In this document: positions 1-10,429 of the stretch, in pieces
Position numbering within the stretch: position 1 is the stretch's first letter
Layout of the letters: each line of letters begins with the position of its first letter
Assembly: GCA_019155185.1 (NCBI GenBank)
Contig: CM032804.1
Coordinates: 8,466,492 to 8,530,491 of the forward strand
Direction of reading: 5' to 3'
Source: Beaufortia kweichowensis
Taxonomy: Eukaryota > Chordata > Actinopteri > Cypriniformes > Gastromyzontidae
DNA length: 64,000 bases
The notes under the pieces: generated by a model
Seen by the model: only the letters and a program-made list of their open reading frames with translations
The model's database searches: none
Told to the model about the DNA's origin: nothing
Made by a program: the position numbers and the translations under genes

Positions 1-1
1 C

Positions 2-82
2 CAGGAGAAAGGTACCTGTTCCCCTACAGGGCCAGACAGTCCTGATCAGATCAGCCTGGGGAGAGCACTGATTGCCCTGTGA
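2..82 (+). CDS. Possible last codons of a convergent plus-strand gene
   Basis: A frame that is open from the window edge encodes about 26 residues (QEKGTCSPTGPDSPDQ, then ISLGRALIAL) and stops with TGA at 80-82. AATAAA follows at 181-186, a usual distance for a 3' UTR. In human, MEIOC is transcribed toward CCDC43 in this arrangement, so a meioc 3' end would fit. I do not recognise the peptide, the frame is short, and the exon start is outside the window, so this may be chance. Confidence 0.25.
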   Translation, partial: QEKGTCSPTGPDSPDQISLGRALIAL

Positions 83-1509
83 TTCTTCTGGCAGGTACAC
101 AGATTGTATGTTAGTGTCTTCTGGTTTGACACACAACATTAAAAAAGGTACAGGTTGTGATGGTATTGTGTTTTAAGAGGAATAAATGAGTTAAGTTATA
201 TTCTTCTATAGTGATATATTTAGGCTCAGTTGTGGGCAGCCAGTAGAATTCTTAGTTCATTAATATTTATTAGCTGTCTGTGGAAACGACATAGGAATCA
301 GAATACAATCAAATTCTCCAAAAAACAGTGCATTGAATTATGGCAGTAAGATCAGTTTGAGCTACTGTATGTGTCCAAGGACTCCTAAAAAACTCCCAGT
401 TTACAACATTTCAAGAGAGTAACATATGATGAGATCACAGATGAGTGGGAGTGGCTTAAGAGTGACAGTAAACAATAAAAGAGGGATGAAATCAGAGAAG
501 AGAGATATTTTAACTGGCTCACAGTGATAATGGTAAAGATTGTGCAGCATGTGTATCATCTGTGGCTGGAGGATATATGGATTTTGTTGCCCAATTGACC
601 CTGACATGTGTGAATAGTTATTACTTAGGAAAAAACAATTACTTGTGTAAGTTTTCGGGCAGTTTAATTAGTGTCTGCTTCAATGTAACCAACATCCTCT
701 GACAATTTTAGGTCCATTGATACACACATTTACAATAGCTAAGGCACTATTTATATGCAACAGGAAGGGTTCTAGTTATCCTGTTATATTTTATTGTGAT
801 AATTTATTTGAGCATGATTTTCTTTGAATGGCACTTGTTTTTAGTGATCACACTGGATAAACTATAATAATAGCAAATCTCATCTAAATTGGTCTTTCAT
901 GTTCAGAAAATCTAAATTGAGACTTTTATTTATTCACAATGTGTTGATCCAGCCTAAGATTTCAATCACAATTTTCAATGTATATCATCAATCTGTGTGT
1001 GCTTTAACTAATTTGTGGATACATTGAGCATATATACTCCTTTAAAGAGCTCAGAACATCATCATTTATGGACTGAAGTAAAGAAAACGTTATCTGTATG
1101 TGTTAGACTGTCATTGTTCATATGATGTGTACTCCAACTATGTTATTGTTTCATTGCTCGTCTTTTGTTAACCTTTTTTTGTCCATTAAATTAACATGAC
1201 TAAAAGCAGGTTTTTAAAATTCATTCATTCATTTATTATAGCCGCAATTTTGCTGAATCTGACATTTCTGAATGTGATATGTTCAACAAGAAAATGTAAG
1301 ATTTCAAAGGAGCAGTGTTGCCATCAATTGTCCCATAAACAACTGGTTTGCTTTATTATGTAAATCATTTGTAAACATTTTTGTCACTCTCATAAAATCA
1401 TCAAGATCTTAAACACTTACCCATAATTTTTCATAGAATAAAATGTTTCCTCCGTTTCTACAGTCAGAGCTGCATTTAAATCTTATTGCATATATAAAAG
1501 ATTCTGTAA
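83..1509. other. AT-rich sequence without recognised gene
   Basis: Mostly AT-rich, with AATAAA at 181-186 that may end the plus-strand gene at the edge. Short open frames here have biased, non-conserved-looking translations. I see no repeat with clear ends. Confidence 0.5.
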
Positions 1510-1948
1510 TCAGGTCTTTTGTACAGCAGTTGGTATGGCCACCTCTTCCAAATATAGGTACCGTTTCTGTTGTTCCTGTAAGGTTAAACAAATAATCTAT
1601 GGGATTTGCCATGGGACTGCATTGTTTACACATTCAAACCATTTAAGCATCTGAAAACTGCTCGTCTAGAGTGCCATATGACTGTGGTATACAATCCTAA
1701 CACCATGACAGCAAGAGTTTAGAAAACCAAAATACTTTTCTGTGACACTAAATGAAACACAAATGTTCATTCACACTTACTAATTTATTACACCAGTTTT
1801 GGGATATTTTAGCAATACTAGTGATTGAAGGTATTTGTTTGCCAATGATGGAGCCTGGCACAGTACAGTTTATATGAAGGCAATCTGCAAGGTATTGGCA
1901 CAATATGTAGCAGCTTCCAAAAAACTGTTGTGACATGCATCGACTTTC
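1510..1948 (-). other. Two candidate exons of an unnamed small minus-strand gene
   Basis: Segment A (1948-1781) follows a TTTTAG acceptor, precedes a strong GTAAGT donor and is open for exactly 56 codons in phase 0. It is Cys-rich: FFGSCYILCQYLADCLHINC, later SQNWCNKL. Segment B starts after CTTACAG at 1575 and continues the same phase for 21 codons (EQQKRYLYLEEVAIPTAV, then QKT) to TGA at 1512-1510. The joined piece reads like the end of a small secreted or helical protein. I see no convincing first exon or signal peptide upstream and do not recognise the family. Segment B is also open in another frame up to a second GTAAGT, which weakens the model. It lies downstream of ccdc43 on the same strand. 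Confidence 0.2.
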
Positions 1949-2398
1949 CTAAAACACACTGCAAACATTAAAGAAAAAAAGACACATCCACCAAGATCGG
2001 TTTGTGTAATATTTAACTGTACATAAACGTATTGATAGTAAACTCCCTAATTAACAATTCTTTTTCCATCTTTGGGTTGACAGTGAGCCCTCTTCTTATA
2101 TTGCTATAGAAAAAGAAGGCTTCCAATGGTTTCAGATTGTTTTAAGAAAAAAGTATTTGTAAGGTAAATAAATACATATATAAATGTGTTACTGTATATT
2201 AAAAATCACTGAAGTGTTACTGATCAGCAGCCTGTTGAAAAGGTTCAAGTCCTTCAGCGCAAGAAAAGGGGATTTAGGGGGGAGTTTGTTTAAACACAAG
2301 CACCTTGGTTACCTGAAAAATTCTCATGAAAACACATCCAGGTCACATTTCACACCAAATCAAAAGTAAAATATTTTGCAGTTTTAATTACAATTAAA

Positions 2399-2702
2399 TT
2401 TATTATAAATTTTATGGTCTTATGTATTTAATATTGAGCAAAAAAAATCTAATTTTGGAGTGAAATATGGTCTAGATGGGTTTTGTGATATTCCCTTAGA
2501 TATGTAGCACAGCAGTCAGCACCTGTAACACAATAAATGGTTTATGACACAATGTTCACCAAGTTGCTGGTTTGTGTTTGGTTTTGTACAAACCTTGACA
2601 ATGTCTAAGGCCTTACATTATCATTCAATAGATAATATTAGACCAAAAACAGAATGCATACATTGTTAGTCAGGACAGTGTCTGCTGAGGTTTCATTTTA
2701 TT
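2399..2702 (-). terminator. ccdc43 polyadenylation signals
   Basis: On the minus strand AATAAA occurs at 2702-2697, about 53 nt past the stop codon, and again at 2404-2399, about 350 nt past it. Either could define the 3' end. The distal one lies in AT-rich DNA and gives a more usual 3' UTR length. The call rests on the hexamers only. Confidence 0.45.
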
Positions 2703-2754
2703 TTCTCCTCACTTTTTGTAAAGATCCTCGTAAAATGTTTTCCGGCATGCATCT

Positions 2755-4418
2755 CTATCTCTTGCGCTCTCCCTTCTGTGTGCGTTTCTTCTCCTTGTCC
2801 TTTCGATCCTGTTTGGCCAGTTTGTCTTTCTCACGTTGCATCTTGTCTTGTTCTTTTTTCTTCTGTGCATCCTGCTTTGCCTGATCACGCTGATGTTTGT
2901 TGCGGTTTAAAACATCATCTACATTGGTGTTTTTGAACAGGGCTGGGGCTGGCAGTAAAGGGAAAAGTTCATCATTTGACAAAGTATGGAAACAGTATTC
3001 CTAAATAAAATGTACATCCAGTATGTTACAACATAGCCTTATACATATATACCAGTGAAAAGGATACATTTTTCGCTGGGTATGCCTACTGCTGTTTGTT
3101 CTTCCTCCTCATCTTCAGTACCAATGTTAAAGAAACAGTTTCACAATGGGTCTGAAAGTGTCTGTGACTTAGAAATACATTGATGATGCTTTGTTCTCAA
3201 TTTAGCGTCTTCAATTAAGATTTAACTACACCATGCAAAATATATGTTTGATAAGGATATTCCTCTTCATCTGTGACATTAGCATACTGGGCCAGCAGAG
3301 CCTCTTTTCTCTTCTTGGCCTCCTCTGACACCTCCTTCTGTTTAACCACCATCTGTGCCTGCTTCTCTATTAGACTGGCAATGGCCTGAACCTCATCTGC
3401 ACAGAGAGAAAAGACAAATAAGAATTGTTGTGTGATTATAAAATAAAACATCACTGATATCACAATGTTATCAAAACTAATTAACATATAACTAAAAGAT
3501 CAAACCGTAATGTTGAGATGTATAATATCACTTTATTTGTAACCTTATTCATTTGATAAACCATGCTATATCTTCTGAATTAAATTATTCAAAAATGAAT
3601 CACATTATACTTGTAATATTACTATGTAAGATCACTATGGTTAACTTGTCAAAATCAAGCACTCTTAACGTACCATCTGCCTGATTTCTCCTCACTGTAG
3701 ATCTGCTGCACTTAGTCCACTGTTGTAAGATCTGCTGACAAACCTCCTCTAAGGTGTCTTCTTCCTGTGACAACACAGTGATCTCTATTTTAATTCAAGT
3801 CTAAATTGCTGCTGGAGGAAATTTGACAAACATTTGGAAAGTTACAACGACTTACATTTGCGAACATTTTCAGAAATCAAGCATTTGCATTTACAAACCA
3901 CAGTAATGATAACCAAGGTAAGAAATCTCTGTGCACACATATTTAGACTTAAACCCAATATAATGGGTCCCAATATAAAATATCATAGTTAATCATTGGG
4001 TGTTGTTAGGGTAACATCGGTAAGTGGCAACAGGCAGATATAAAGTTTCAGTATTAAAACGTAAACGATGAGGTATTAAACTAATAAATAACTCGATTTA
4101 CGATTAGCAAAAAACAAACAAAACTGGTCTTCTGACCAGTTTCTATCAAGTTAACGGTACTCATAACAGCAGAACTACTCGTGAAACATTCTGACAGCTG
4201 AGATGATCGAGTGTATGTCATCCAGACATGCGGCGTGTACTGACCAGGAAAGCGGAGAGAATGCCCTGTATAGCGTCCTTCTTCTCTTCATCATTCTCCT
4301 CCTCCTGCAGGACACCGAGTATATATGCACCATAAACTTCTCGGTCAACTTCGAGGGAGTCCAGCCGATCGTTCAGCCAGTTTTCAAACTCCCCAGCGAT
4401 TTGCTCGGGCGCAGCCAT
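2755..4418 (-). CDS. ccdc43: CCDC43 coiled-coil domain protein, complete, 5 exons
   Basis: This is a complete gene, read right to left. Coding exons are 4418-4245, 3764-3674, 3396-3261, 3117-3053 and 2948-2755 (stop TAG at 2757-2755). The phases join cleanly and give 660 nt, or 219 residues; I recall human CCDC43 as about 224. The N-terminal 58 residues (MAAPEQIAGEFENWL..., then VYGAYILG) and exon 3 (EVQAIASLIEKQAQMVV, then LLAQYANVTDEE) match CCDC43 as I know it. Exon 4 is acidic. Exon 5 begins near ALFKNTNVDDVL and is a highly charged Lys/Glu/Arg coiled coil ending GERKR, with the look of a nuclear or RNA-associated tail. The molecular function of the family is poorly defined, so I assign none. 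Introns 1, 2 and 4 are GT-AG (480, 277 and 104 nt). Intron 3 is AT-AC. The start is the first ATG of the GC-rich first exon. The identification is firm; exact splice borders rest on phase and similarity. Confidence 0.95.
3118..3260 (-). other. U12-type AT-AC intron (ccdc43 intron 3)
   Basis: This 143-nt intron begins ATATCCTT, an exact match to the U12 5' splice consensus, and ends GGTAC. A branch-site-like TTCTTTAAC (one mismatch to TTCCTTAAC) lies at 3134-3126, with its presumed branch A 10 nt from the intron end. Splicing here joins GATGAAGAGGA to TGAAGATGAGG. This keeps the frame (DEEDEDEEEE) and reproduces the acidic DEEDE stretch of human CCDC43. No GT donor near the end of exon 3 gives an equally good join. 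The minor-spliceosome class is read from sequence; splicing itself is not demonstrated. Confidence 0.88.
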
Positions 4419-4480
4419 CTTGCCTGGCTGAGGTCCTGATAGTGAAACTGGGTGTCCGCGCAGGACGCCGGACAGAAATG
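4419..4480 (-). promoter_or_regulatory. ccdc43 proximal promoter and 5' UTR region
   Basis: This short GC-rich stretch lies directly upstream of the ccdc43 ATG, between the start codon and AT-rich intergenic DNA, and contains several CpGs. No TATA box is obvious, which suits a broadly expressed gene. The transcription start cannot be placed from sequence alone. Confidence 0.4.
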
Positions 4481-4785
4481 TGCTACATTACATTCCCATT
4501 AGAAAGAAACAGTTTGCAAAACGGCACAGGGCACGTTAAGAGGTTCATTTATTTTTGACATTGTTTTACTTGTTATTTTTAATTACTTATTTGTGTAATT
4601 AATGGCCTTGACAGATTATATGAATGCTCATACAAGACGTGTGTACGTCTTGCAAACATATGTGTATGTATAGAGCCGTAAAGTTTAAGTAAATTGTTCC
4701 AATGTCAAAAAATCTTAAATTATGAATAGACTAAGCATGTTCATCAAATTTATGAAGCTTGTTTTTTGTTTGTGGTTGCATCACA

Positions 4786-4800
4786 CCACTAGAGAGCAGT
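4786..4800 (+). promoter_or_regulatory. CTCF-like motif upstream of ccdc43
   Basis: CCACTAGAGAGCAGT differs at one position from the 15-bp CTCF core CCACYAGRKGGCRSY. It sits about 370 bp upstream of the ccdc43 ATG, at the edge of the gene-poor interval. A short motif match alone does not show binding. Confidence 0.3.
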
Positions 4801-7540
4801 ATGGAATAACCTTTCCTTATTAACCTAACGCTTTATTCTTGGCGTCGCAGGTGGCGCGTTCAGACCAGGTAAAAACTACACGCTGGATTGAAGAAGCATA
4901 TGCAGGTATTTCATCTGTATAAATGTTATGTTGATTATTATTACATTATTCTTTTTACTTCTGAGAAAATATAATTTAACAAACCACTTTAAAACTGTAG
5001 CAAATACTGTAATATACTTAAATATTTTATATGGTAAGGTGCAAAACACGGTAGTATCTAGAAATGTTACTATAGTTTGTAATTGCTAAAATATACTACA
5101 GTATTTTTTCTTTTGGGTAAGTGTCATATTAGTGTACTGAGTCCCCACAATACAGTGAAATATTGTGTGCATTTGTGTTTCTATCAGATCAGTGTGTGAT
5201 ATCTATGTATTTACAGAAGATTGTGTGTTAGTCACTTGTCTGTTAAAGCTTAATCTGCCAAACTGCTGGCGATAAAAAAGCGAGGCTTTAAACAGGTATC
5301 ATTGCAATCCAAACAAAACGCTTGCACTAAAGAAAAAATGTAACAGATGTGACTTCTGTGTTTTAATTTATACGGCTTTAGTAGAAAATGTACATTTGTG
5401 CTTTTTCCTTCACATTTTTGTGGTTTTATATTGTTTAGAAAAGTTTTTAGCTGAGTTTGAGGTTTTAGTTTCACAGACAGTTTTAGCATAGCAGAACAGA
5501 GACAGGCAGAGAGAAATTGTACGTGTAAAAATAAAATGTAAAAAAGGAGTCCGCTTTAGGGCCATTCCCAGACATAAGGGTCCAGGGTCGCTGGTTATGA
5601 TGTTGCGTGTTGCTGTGGGCCACTATTTTAAGCACTATTTTTATCAAGGGGACGCGGATTGATACAAAGCGACAGGAGCCGGGGGCTGCGGCGCAGCATG
5701 CGGGTGGGCATCTACATGAGCAGGTCCGAAGGCAAACGTTCTCTCTGTCTCTCTTTCAAAGATCTCTATCTCCCACCTCCCGTCACTGAAGAGCCTCGGG
5801 GACCAATACTGTGTCCTCTCCGTCAGTATCCCCCTCCTACCCACATCTGCATGTGACACAGTCCTCCGGCCCGCTGCACGAACAGGCAAGTGTGTGTTCT
5901 TGTACGTAGTTGTGGCTATGTGTGTGTGAATAAAAACTTCCAGCTCTAGTTTCCACCACTATCAGAATGCAGTGTCATTGAACACAAATCTAAATGATAG
6001 ATATACCTAGTGTACGCCTGTGTGTGTGTGTTAGCTTTGTTATTGGAAGTAAAATATAAAGGATCTTCAGCAGTATAATAGGTTTGCAGAAGGTCACAGC
6101 TGAAGCCATTTTCTGGCATTTGGAGTGGACGGCAGGCTAGAGGTTATCACTTTTCTTCTTCTGTCTTTCTCAGTATGACAGCTCTGGCCTACACTATCTC
6201 TTTCCTCTTCAGATGCAAGTGTCTTATCTTTAGTTTCGCTCCATTCTCCAGAGCTGTCCTCCCTCAGTCTGCCCAGTAAGGCAAGCGGCTCCTATTGTTT
6301 GGTCATCTTGTCTTATCGCTGTGGCGACGACCCCTGCTTTGACTGTTTTCAGTTTGTTTTTTCTCTCTGCAGAATAGCAAACTGAGATACTGACGGTGAG
6401 AGGGGCTTGTCTAATTGAACTTTATTCTCAAGCAGTGAAAGTAATATGATTGAAAAGTAGAACAACCCCTTTACACCTGATTTGATATACTATTCTTCCT
6501 AAATAGTTTGAAATAATAATGTAACCAGTATATTAAAGGTTTTCTGTTTGGTTTTCATCCATTTCTTCTTTTTGCCCAATAGTAAAGGAGCAGTTTAATT
6601 GTTGTCATAGATGCGTGGAAGGCAGAAGGTGCCGCAGCAGTTTCTATATGACCCTAAAAGTTCAAGAGGACATAAAATTAGATGTGTAGTTTTGTGGCTT
6701 TTAGTCCATATTTCTTTAGCTGTAAAGGCATCTTTTGATGGTGTGCTCAGCAAATATACATTTCTTTCTGTACAAACAGGCCAGAAACAATTTTCTTTCA
6801 TTTACATCCCAAAACTATAAGCATACTAAAAGTATCAACTTTTACATTGGTAGCAAAATACACACGCTTAGGGCATAGTATATATAAGTGGATTGTGATG
6901 CAGTCACAGTCTGTAATGATAAAGCTGTCACTTGGTGTAATTACAGTGTAGACAGCTTTGTTGATTATAACGGAAGCGTTCTAGTTTTGTCATGTCGCCT
7001 GCTGTAGACACCGTAGAGTTTAAAAGAAGCAAAAAGGTTTGGACAGAGGAAAAAAGAGAAAGAGGTCAGAAGTAATGAGAAGCTAATTAGCTTAGATTAC
7101 AGAAACAGTGATGACACAAGTGCCTGTGAGAGACACGCATGCCTGCATACAGAGATGTTTGCTGGGGTCAAGTGGCTGGGAGGTTTGGGTTCGAGTGTGT
7201 GGCACACAAATCTCAACTGGCCCTCAGAGGGAAAAGAAAGTTCACCACAACTTTGGCTGTGATTGTGCGAGTAAACACACACGCTTTCCTCCCGTAGGCG
7301 TGTGCCCCTCGCCCCCGCTGAAGTGTTTAAATAGACTTAAGGCAGTGAAAATGCCATATGAATAAGGGACATGAAAGAAAAGAGGAGAGGTTAATGAATT
7401 TGATGAATATTCAAATGGCGGCACGGGCTTCTGGTCCAGAGAGAGCCGTCTCTCAGCTCTGATCTGTCTCTGTGTCTCTGTTTCCTCTCTTCTTCTACAG
7501 CAACGCAGAAACACAACCGCTGCTTGACAGGTTGTCTTTT
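4801..7540. other. Gene-free interval next to ccdc43
   Basis: Unique-looking DNA holding the GC-rich island at 5640-5890. A short GC-richer stretch near 4840-4870 ends CAGACCAG before GTAAAA, which could be a noncoding first exon of a divergent transcript, though nothing downstream supports a coding gene. The 7.1-7.5 kb part has overlapping open frames of simple composition that I do not regard as genes. Confidence 0.5.
5640..5890. other. GC-rich island, possible promoter or noncoding exon
   Basis: This block is much richer in GC and CpG than its surroundings, and three frames on the two strands are open across much of it, as expected when stops are rare. One plus-strand frame encodes MRVGIYMSRSEGKRSL and runs on to a TGA at 5854-5856; I recognise none of the translations. 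It may be a CpG-rich alternative promoter or a conserved element about 1.3 kb upstream of ccdc43. Confidence 0.25.
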
Positions 7541-7730
7541 TTTAGGGCTGTCAATGTAATGCATAATGTAATTCTAGAAAAAACAATGTGTTAAAAACAC
7601 TAACACATTTAGTCATGCCCCATGACCTGTAAGTATATTCATTAATAATGATTTTTTTGAATGCCATCTAATTGCAAAGCATGCTTTTGCAAGCCAGCCC
7701 AGCTACTACTATAACACTTTTGGGTATGTA
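7541..7730 (+). mobile_element. Fragment of a dispersed element (family E, copy 1)
   Basis: Starts AGGGCTGTCAATGTAATGCA and contains TTTAGTCATGCCCC followed by ATGACCTGT. The copy at 26673-26960 carries GCATGTCAATTTGCATTC and TTAATCATGCCCC followed by CTGACCCGT at matching spacing. The shared order of these blocks indicates a dispersed repeat. I associate the opening with common cyprinid DNA transposons; the exact family and ends are uncertain. Confidence 0.5.
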
Positions 7731-7784
7731 AACACTGCATTTGATCAAAAACATTTGATTTTAGTTAACAAAATAAATGTGTGT

Positions 7785-7829
7785 AAACAATACAGCTATA
7801 TGTATATGTATAATGTAGCTGTATTGTTT
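7785..7829. repeat. Perfect 14-bp inverted repeat (hairpin)
   Basis: AAACAATACAGCTA at 7785-7798 is exactly repeated in inverse at 7816-7829 around a 17-nt AT-rich loop. It lies in TA-rich sequence. It could be a degenerate microsatellite fold-back or the core of a small inverted-repeat element. Confidence 0.7.
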
Positions 7830-7899
7830 ATATAAATATATTTTGTACACAAAATATACAGAAAAGAAGTCAATTAGTGCGATGTAGATGGATGATTCG

Positions 7900-10159
7900 C
7901 TGCTAGTGAGATAGATTCCTCGTCGCTCACACCCGCAAGTTGTTTGGAATTCACGAATGGCCTCTTTCCGGGTCAGTGAACTTTTTTGACCTCTATTGAG
8001 CTGCGTGCTAAAAACTTTTCCTAGTCTCTATGCTGGCCGACTGTCTCTGTCGCTGTGCCAACTCTTATGGTGGAGATGGGGACGGGGGTGTTGGCTAAAG
8101 GAGGTGGGAGGTGATGACGCTGGTCACTTAGCAAGAGAGGACATGTCCAGACAGTGATGGAGGCCGAGGGCAAATATTTAGCCTGGCCACTTCAGTAGGG
8201 GATCCAGGAAAGTAGGGAGACAGCAAAGTCTTTGCCAAGCCCAGATACGTGACTTCAGCCTGGGACGGAGACCCCAGCAGCCCTGCCCCCTCCTCATTGA
8301 ATCTTCTACCCCTGTATTCAGGGTCACGGATCTCATCTCTGGACTAATATCTCAAGCAGTCCACAGATGGGGAATTAAATTGGAGAGCTGGCTTGGAATC
8401 AGGCAGAGGATGAATGAATGGACGCATGGAGCACAGTGTGGTGAAGGGAGGGAAGGTTAGAGAGAGAGAAGATAGATAAAAGGACTTTTGGTGGTGATAG
8501 ATAAGGAAAGCAGGTGGGAAAGGGAACAGTGAAGGAGAAAGTGTGGGCTAACACCCTTATAAGGTAGAGCGGGTTTAGTAGTCACACTTGTTTTCAATAG
8601 ATTTTTCTGTATAGGCATATGCTTTAATAATGTCATAATAAGTTTCGATTATGATTCATTAAACAGTTGGAATGTAAAAAATAATGTACAATTATATCAA
8701 ATCTTTGTATTTTTCAATGTCATCCCCATGTGGCAACTTGCCAATCTTCCCAAAAATGTTGTCTTCTCATTGCCTGACTATTGCCCAGAATCCATTCATA
8801 AGAACATGTAGGATCCCCACATACATTTGTGTTCTCATAGCACAATAGTACTGTAGAAAAACATGATGTCACTGTGTGCCGAAGTGAGCAGACTAGAAAG
8901 CAGCATGTCACAGAACGCAATTTAGAAAACTAGTGAGCCAATTAGGGGGTGGTACACTGATAATACAGTAGCGTAGATCTGATTAGACATCGGCATCTGG
9001 AGTTCTCTAGTTGTATTGCTGAGATGTGAACTCGACGAAATGACATTCGAAATTCTGCACTGCCTCGCTATGCTGCAAATGAATGTCACGACAACACTAG
9101 AAAGCTGCTGTCCTGTTATAATCAATAGTGGTTCACTTGGTGTGTTGACAGCTTAGTTAGATTGTAATGGAAGTAATTGTGATGATGTTGAAATTGTTGT
9201 ATATTTAGCTAATTGTTGTATATATAGCTATATATATGAATGTGTTTAGCACACTGATAATACATATGCACTTTATATTTACAGTAATGGTTTGTATACA
9301 CTTCCAAAAGGTTTTGTACTGACAAACTATAATAGACAGCTGTGATAAGGTTAGAGCAGGTTTAAATGGCAGCTCTCCTGTGTTTACCGCTAGAATACAT
9401 GTGACAGACAGGGTGATCACATGCTTTCGGTCTCTCCAGCCCTCGTTCTCTATCCCTGTGTAACTCTCCATCTCTCAAGCCCCCTCACAAACAGATACCC
9501 GTGCATTGCCAGCTGTTTGCATTCTAAGCCTCAAATATTTGCACAGCCTGTTGTCTTTGTCTGCACCCCACACTCCAGCTGCACATGGCCCTCTCGTCCT
9601 TGCATATTCTCTCTCCAGTCTCTCTTTCTTCCCATTGCTCATCTGTATCACTCTCATTTTCTTCTTGTCTCATTAAGTGTGGGAGTTTTGATTGTTTACA
9701 GAAAGATATATCTGGACCCAATTCACTTGTGTAATATGGATTACATCGCAATCTTTTTTTACCAAACTGTTTCCCAGCCACCAGGATGACTAAAACACTT
9801 GAGGTGATCCTGGTGACATTTGAAAAAATATTACATATGTTGTCTTATACAGTTTACTTGGCTATAGTTGATATTAGGATTTTATGTATTTCTATGGGAA
9901 CTCTGCCTCTTACCTGAATATGATATATTGTGATTTAGAGAAATATTTTTGTCGTAAGTATAAAATGTCATTGGTTTGAATTAGGCTGCATTATATTAAT
10001 GTTGTTTATTAATGCAATGTACAAGATGCATAATGATCTAAGTTTGTAAAGTCGGTTTAAAATGTACTTAAAAACCAATATAAACTATTATTAAACCTAA
10101 CTCTATATACAAATGATATATCCAAAATGTTAATTTTTTTACAAAACGAAGGCATCACT
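7900..10159. other. Gene-free interval
   Basis: The part at 8080-8350 is GC-richer, unique-looking DNA; 8400-8560 is purine-rich; the rest is AT-rich. The 122-codon open frame at 9421-9789 is rich in Ser, Leu, Pro and Cys from CT-rich DNA and matches nothing I know. No exon is supported. Confidence 0.5.
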
Positions 10160-10429
10160 CTGTGACCCAGTCTGTGAAAACCCAGCTACAGTAATTTTTT
10201 GTAAAAAATTGTTGTTTTCTATATAAAATGTATGAAAATAATGAAAATTCTCCAATGAATAAGCAGAATATTCTGTGAGAATTTAACATTGATATCTATT
10301 ATTCGTCTAAGTAATGTCATGTCAAAGATTGAAATCAGTGAAATGAATAGGTAAAATCAAACTTTGATGCTCGTTATCTCAGAATTAGACTTTTAGACTT
10401 TAGCCTGGTTTTCACAGACAGGGTCACAT
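10160..10429. mobile_element. Short palindromic MITE (family C)
   Basis: The left end, CTGTGACCCAGTCTGTGAAA (10160-10179), extends into ACCCAGCT. The right end, TAGCCTGGTTTTCACAGACA (10401-10420), extends into GGGTCACA. The two are inverse copies with a few mismatches over about 28 bp and enclose about 215 bp of AT-rich DNA with no coding capacity. The right end also occurs at 60779-60807. Terminal inverted repeats, small size and repetition indicate a nonautonomous DNA transposon. Confidence 0.75.

Noticed and set aside
2654..2884. 76-codon plus-strand frame
   Set aside because: It is the antisense shadow of ccdc43 exon 5.
3215..3260. Reading ccdc43 exon 3 through to a GT donor further downstream
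   Set aside because: It would add YPYQTYILH-type residues absent from the family, and the AT-AC join restores the conserved acidic run.
4203..4558. Plus-strand frames over ccdc43 exon 1
   Set aside because: Antisense shadow of the GC-rich first exon; no evidence of a gene.
9421..9789. 122-codon plus-strand frame
   Set aside because: Ser/Leu/Pro/Cys-rich translation of pyrimidine-rich DNA; no recognisable family.
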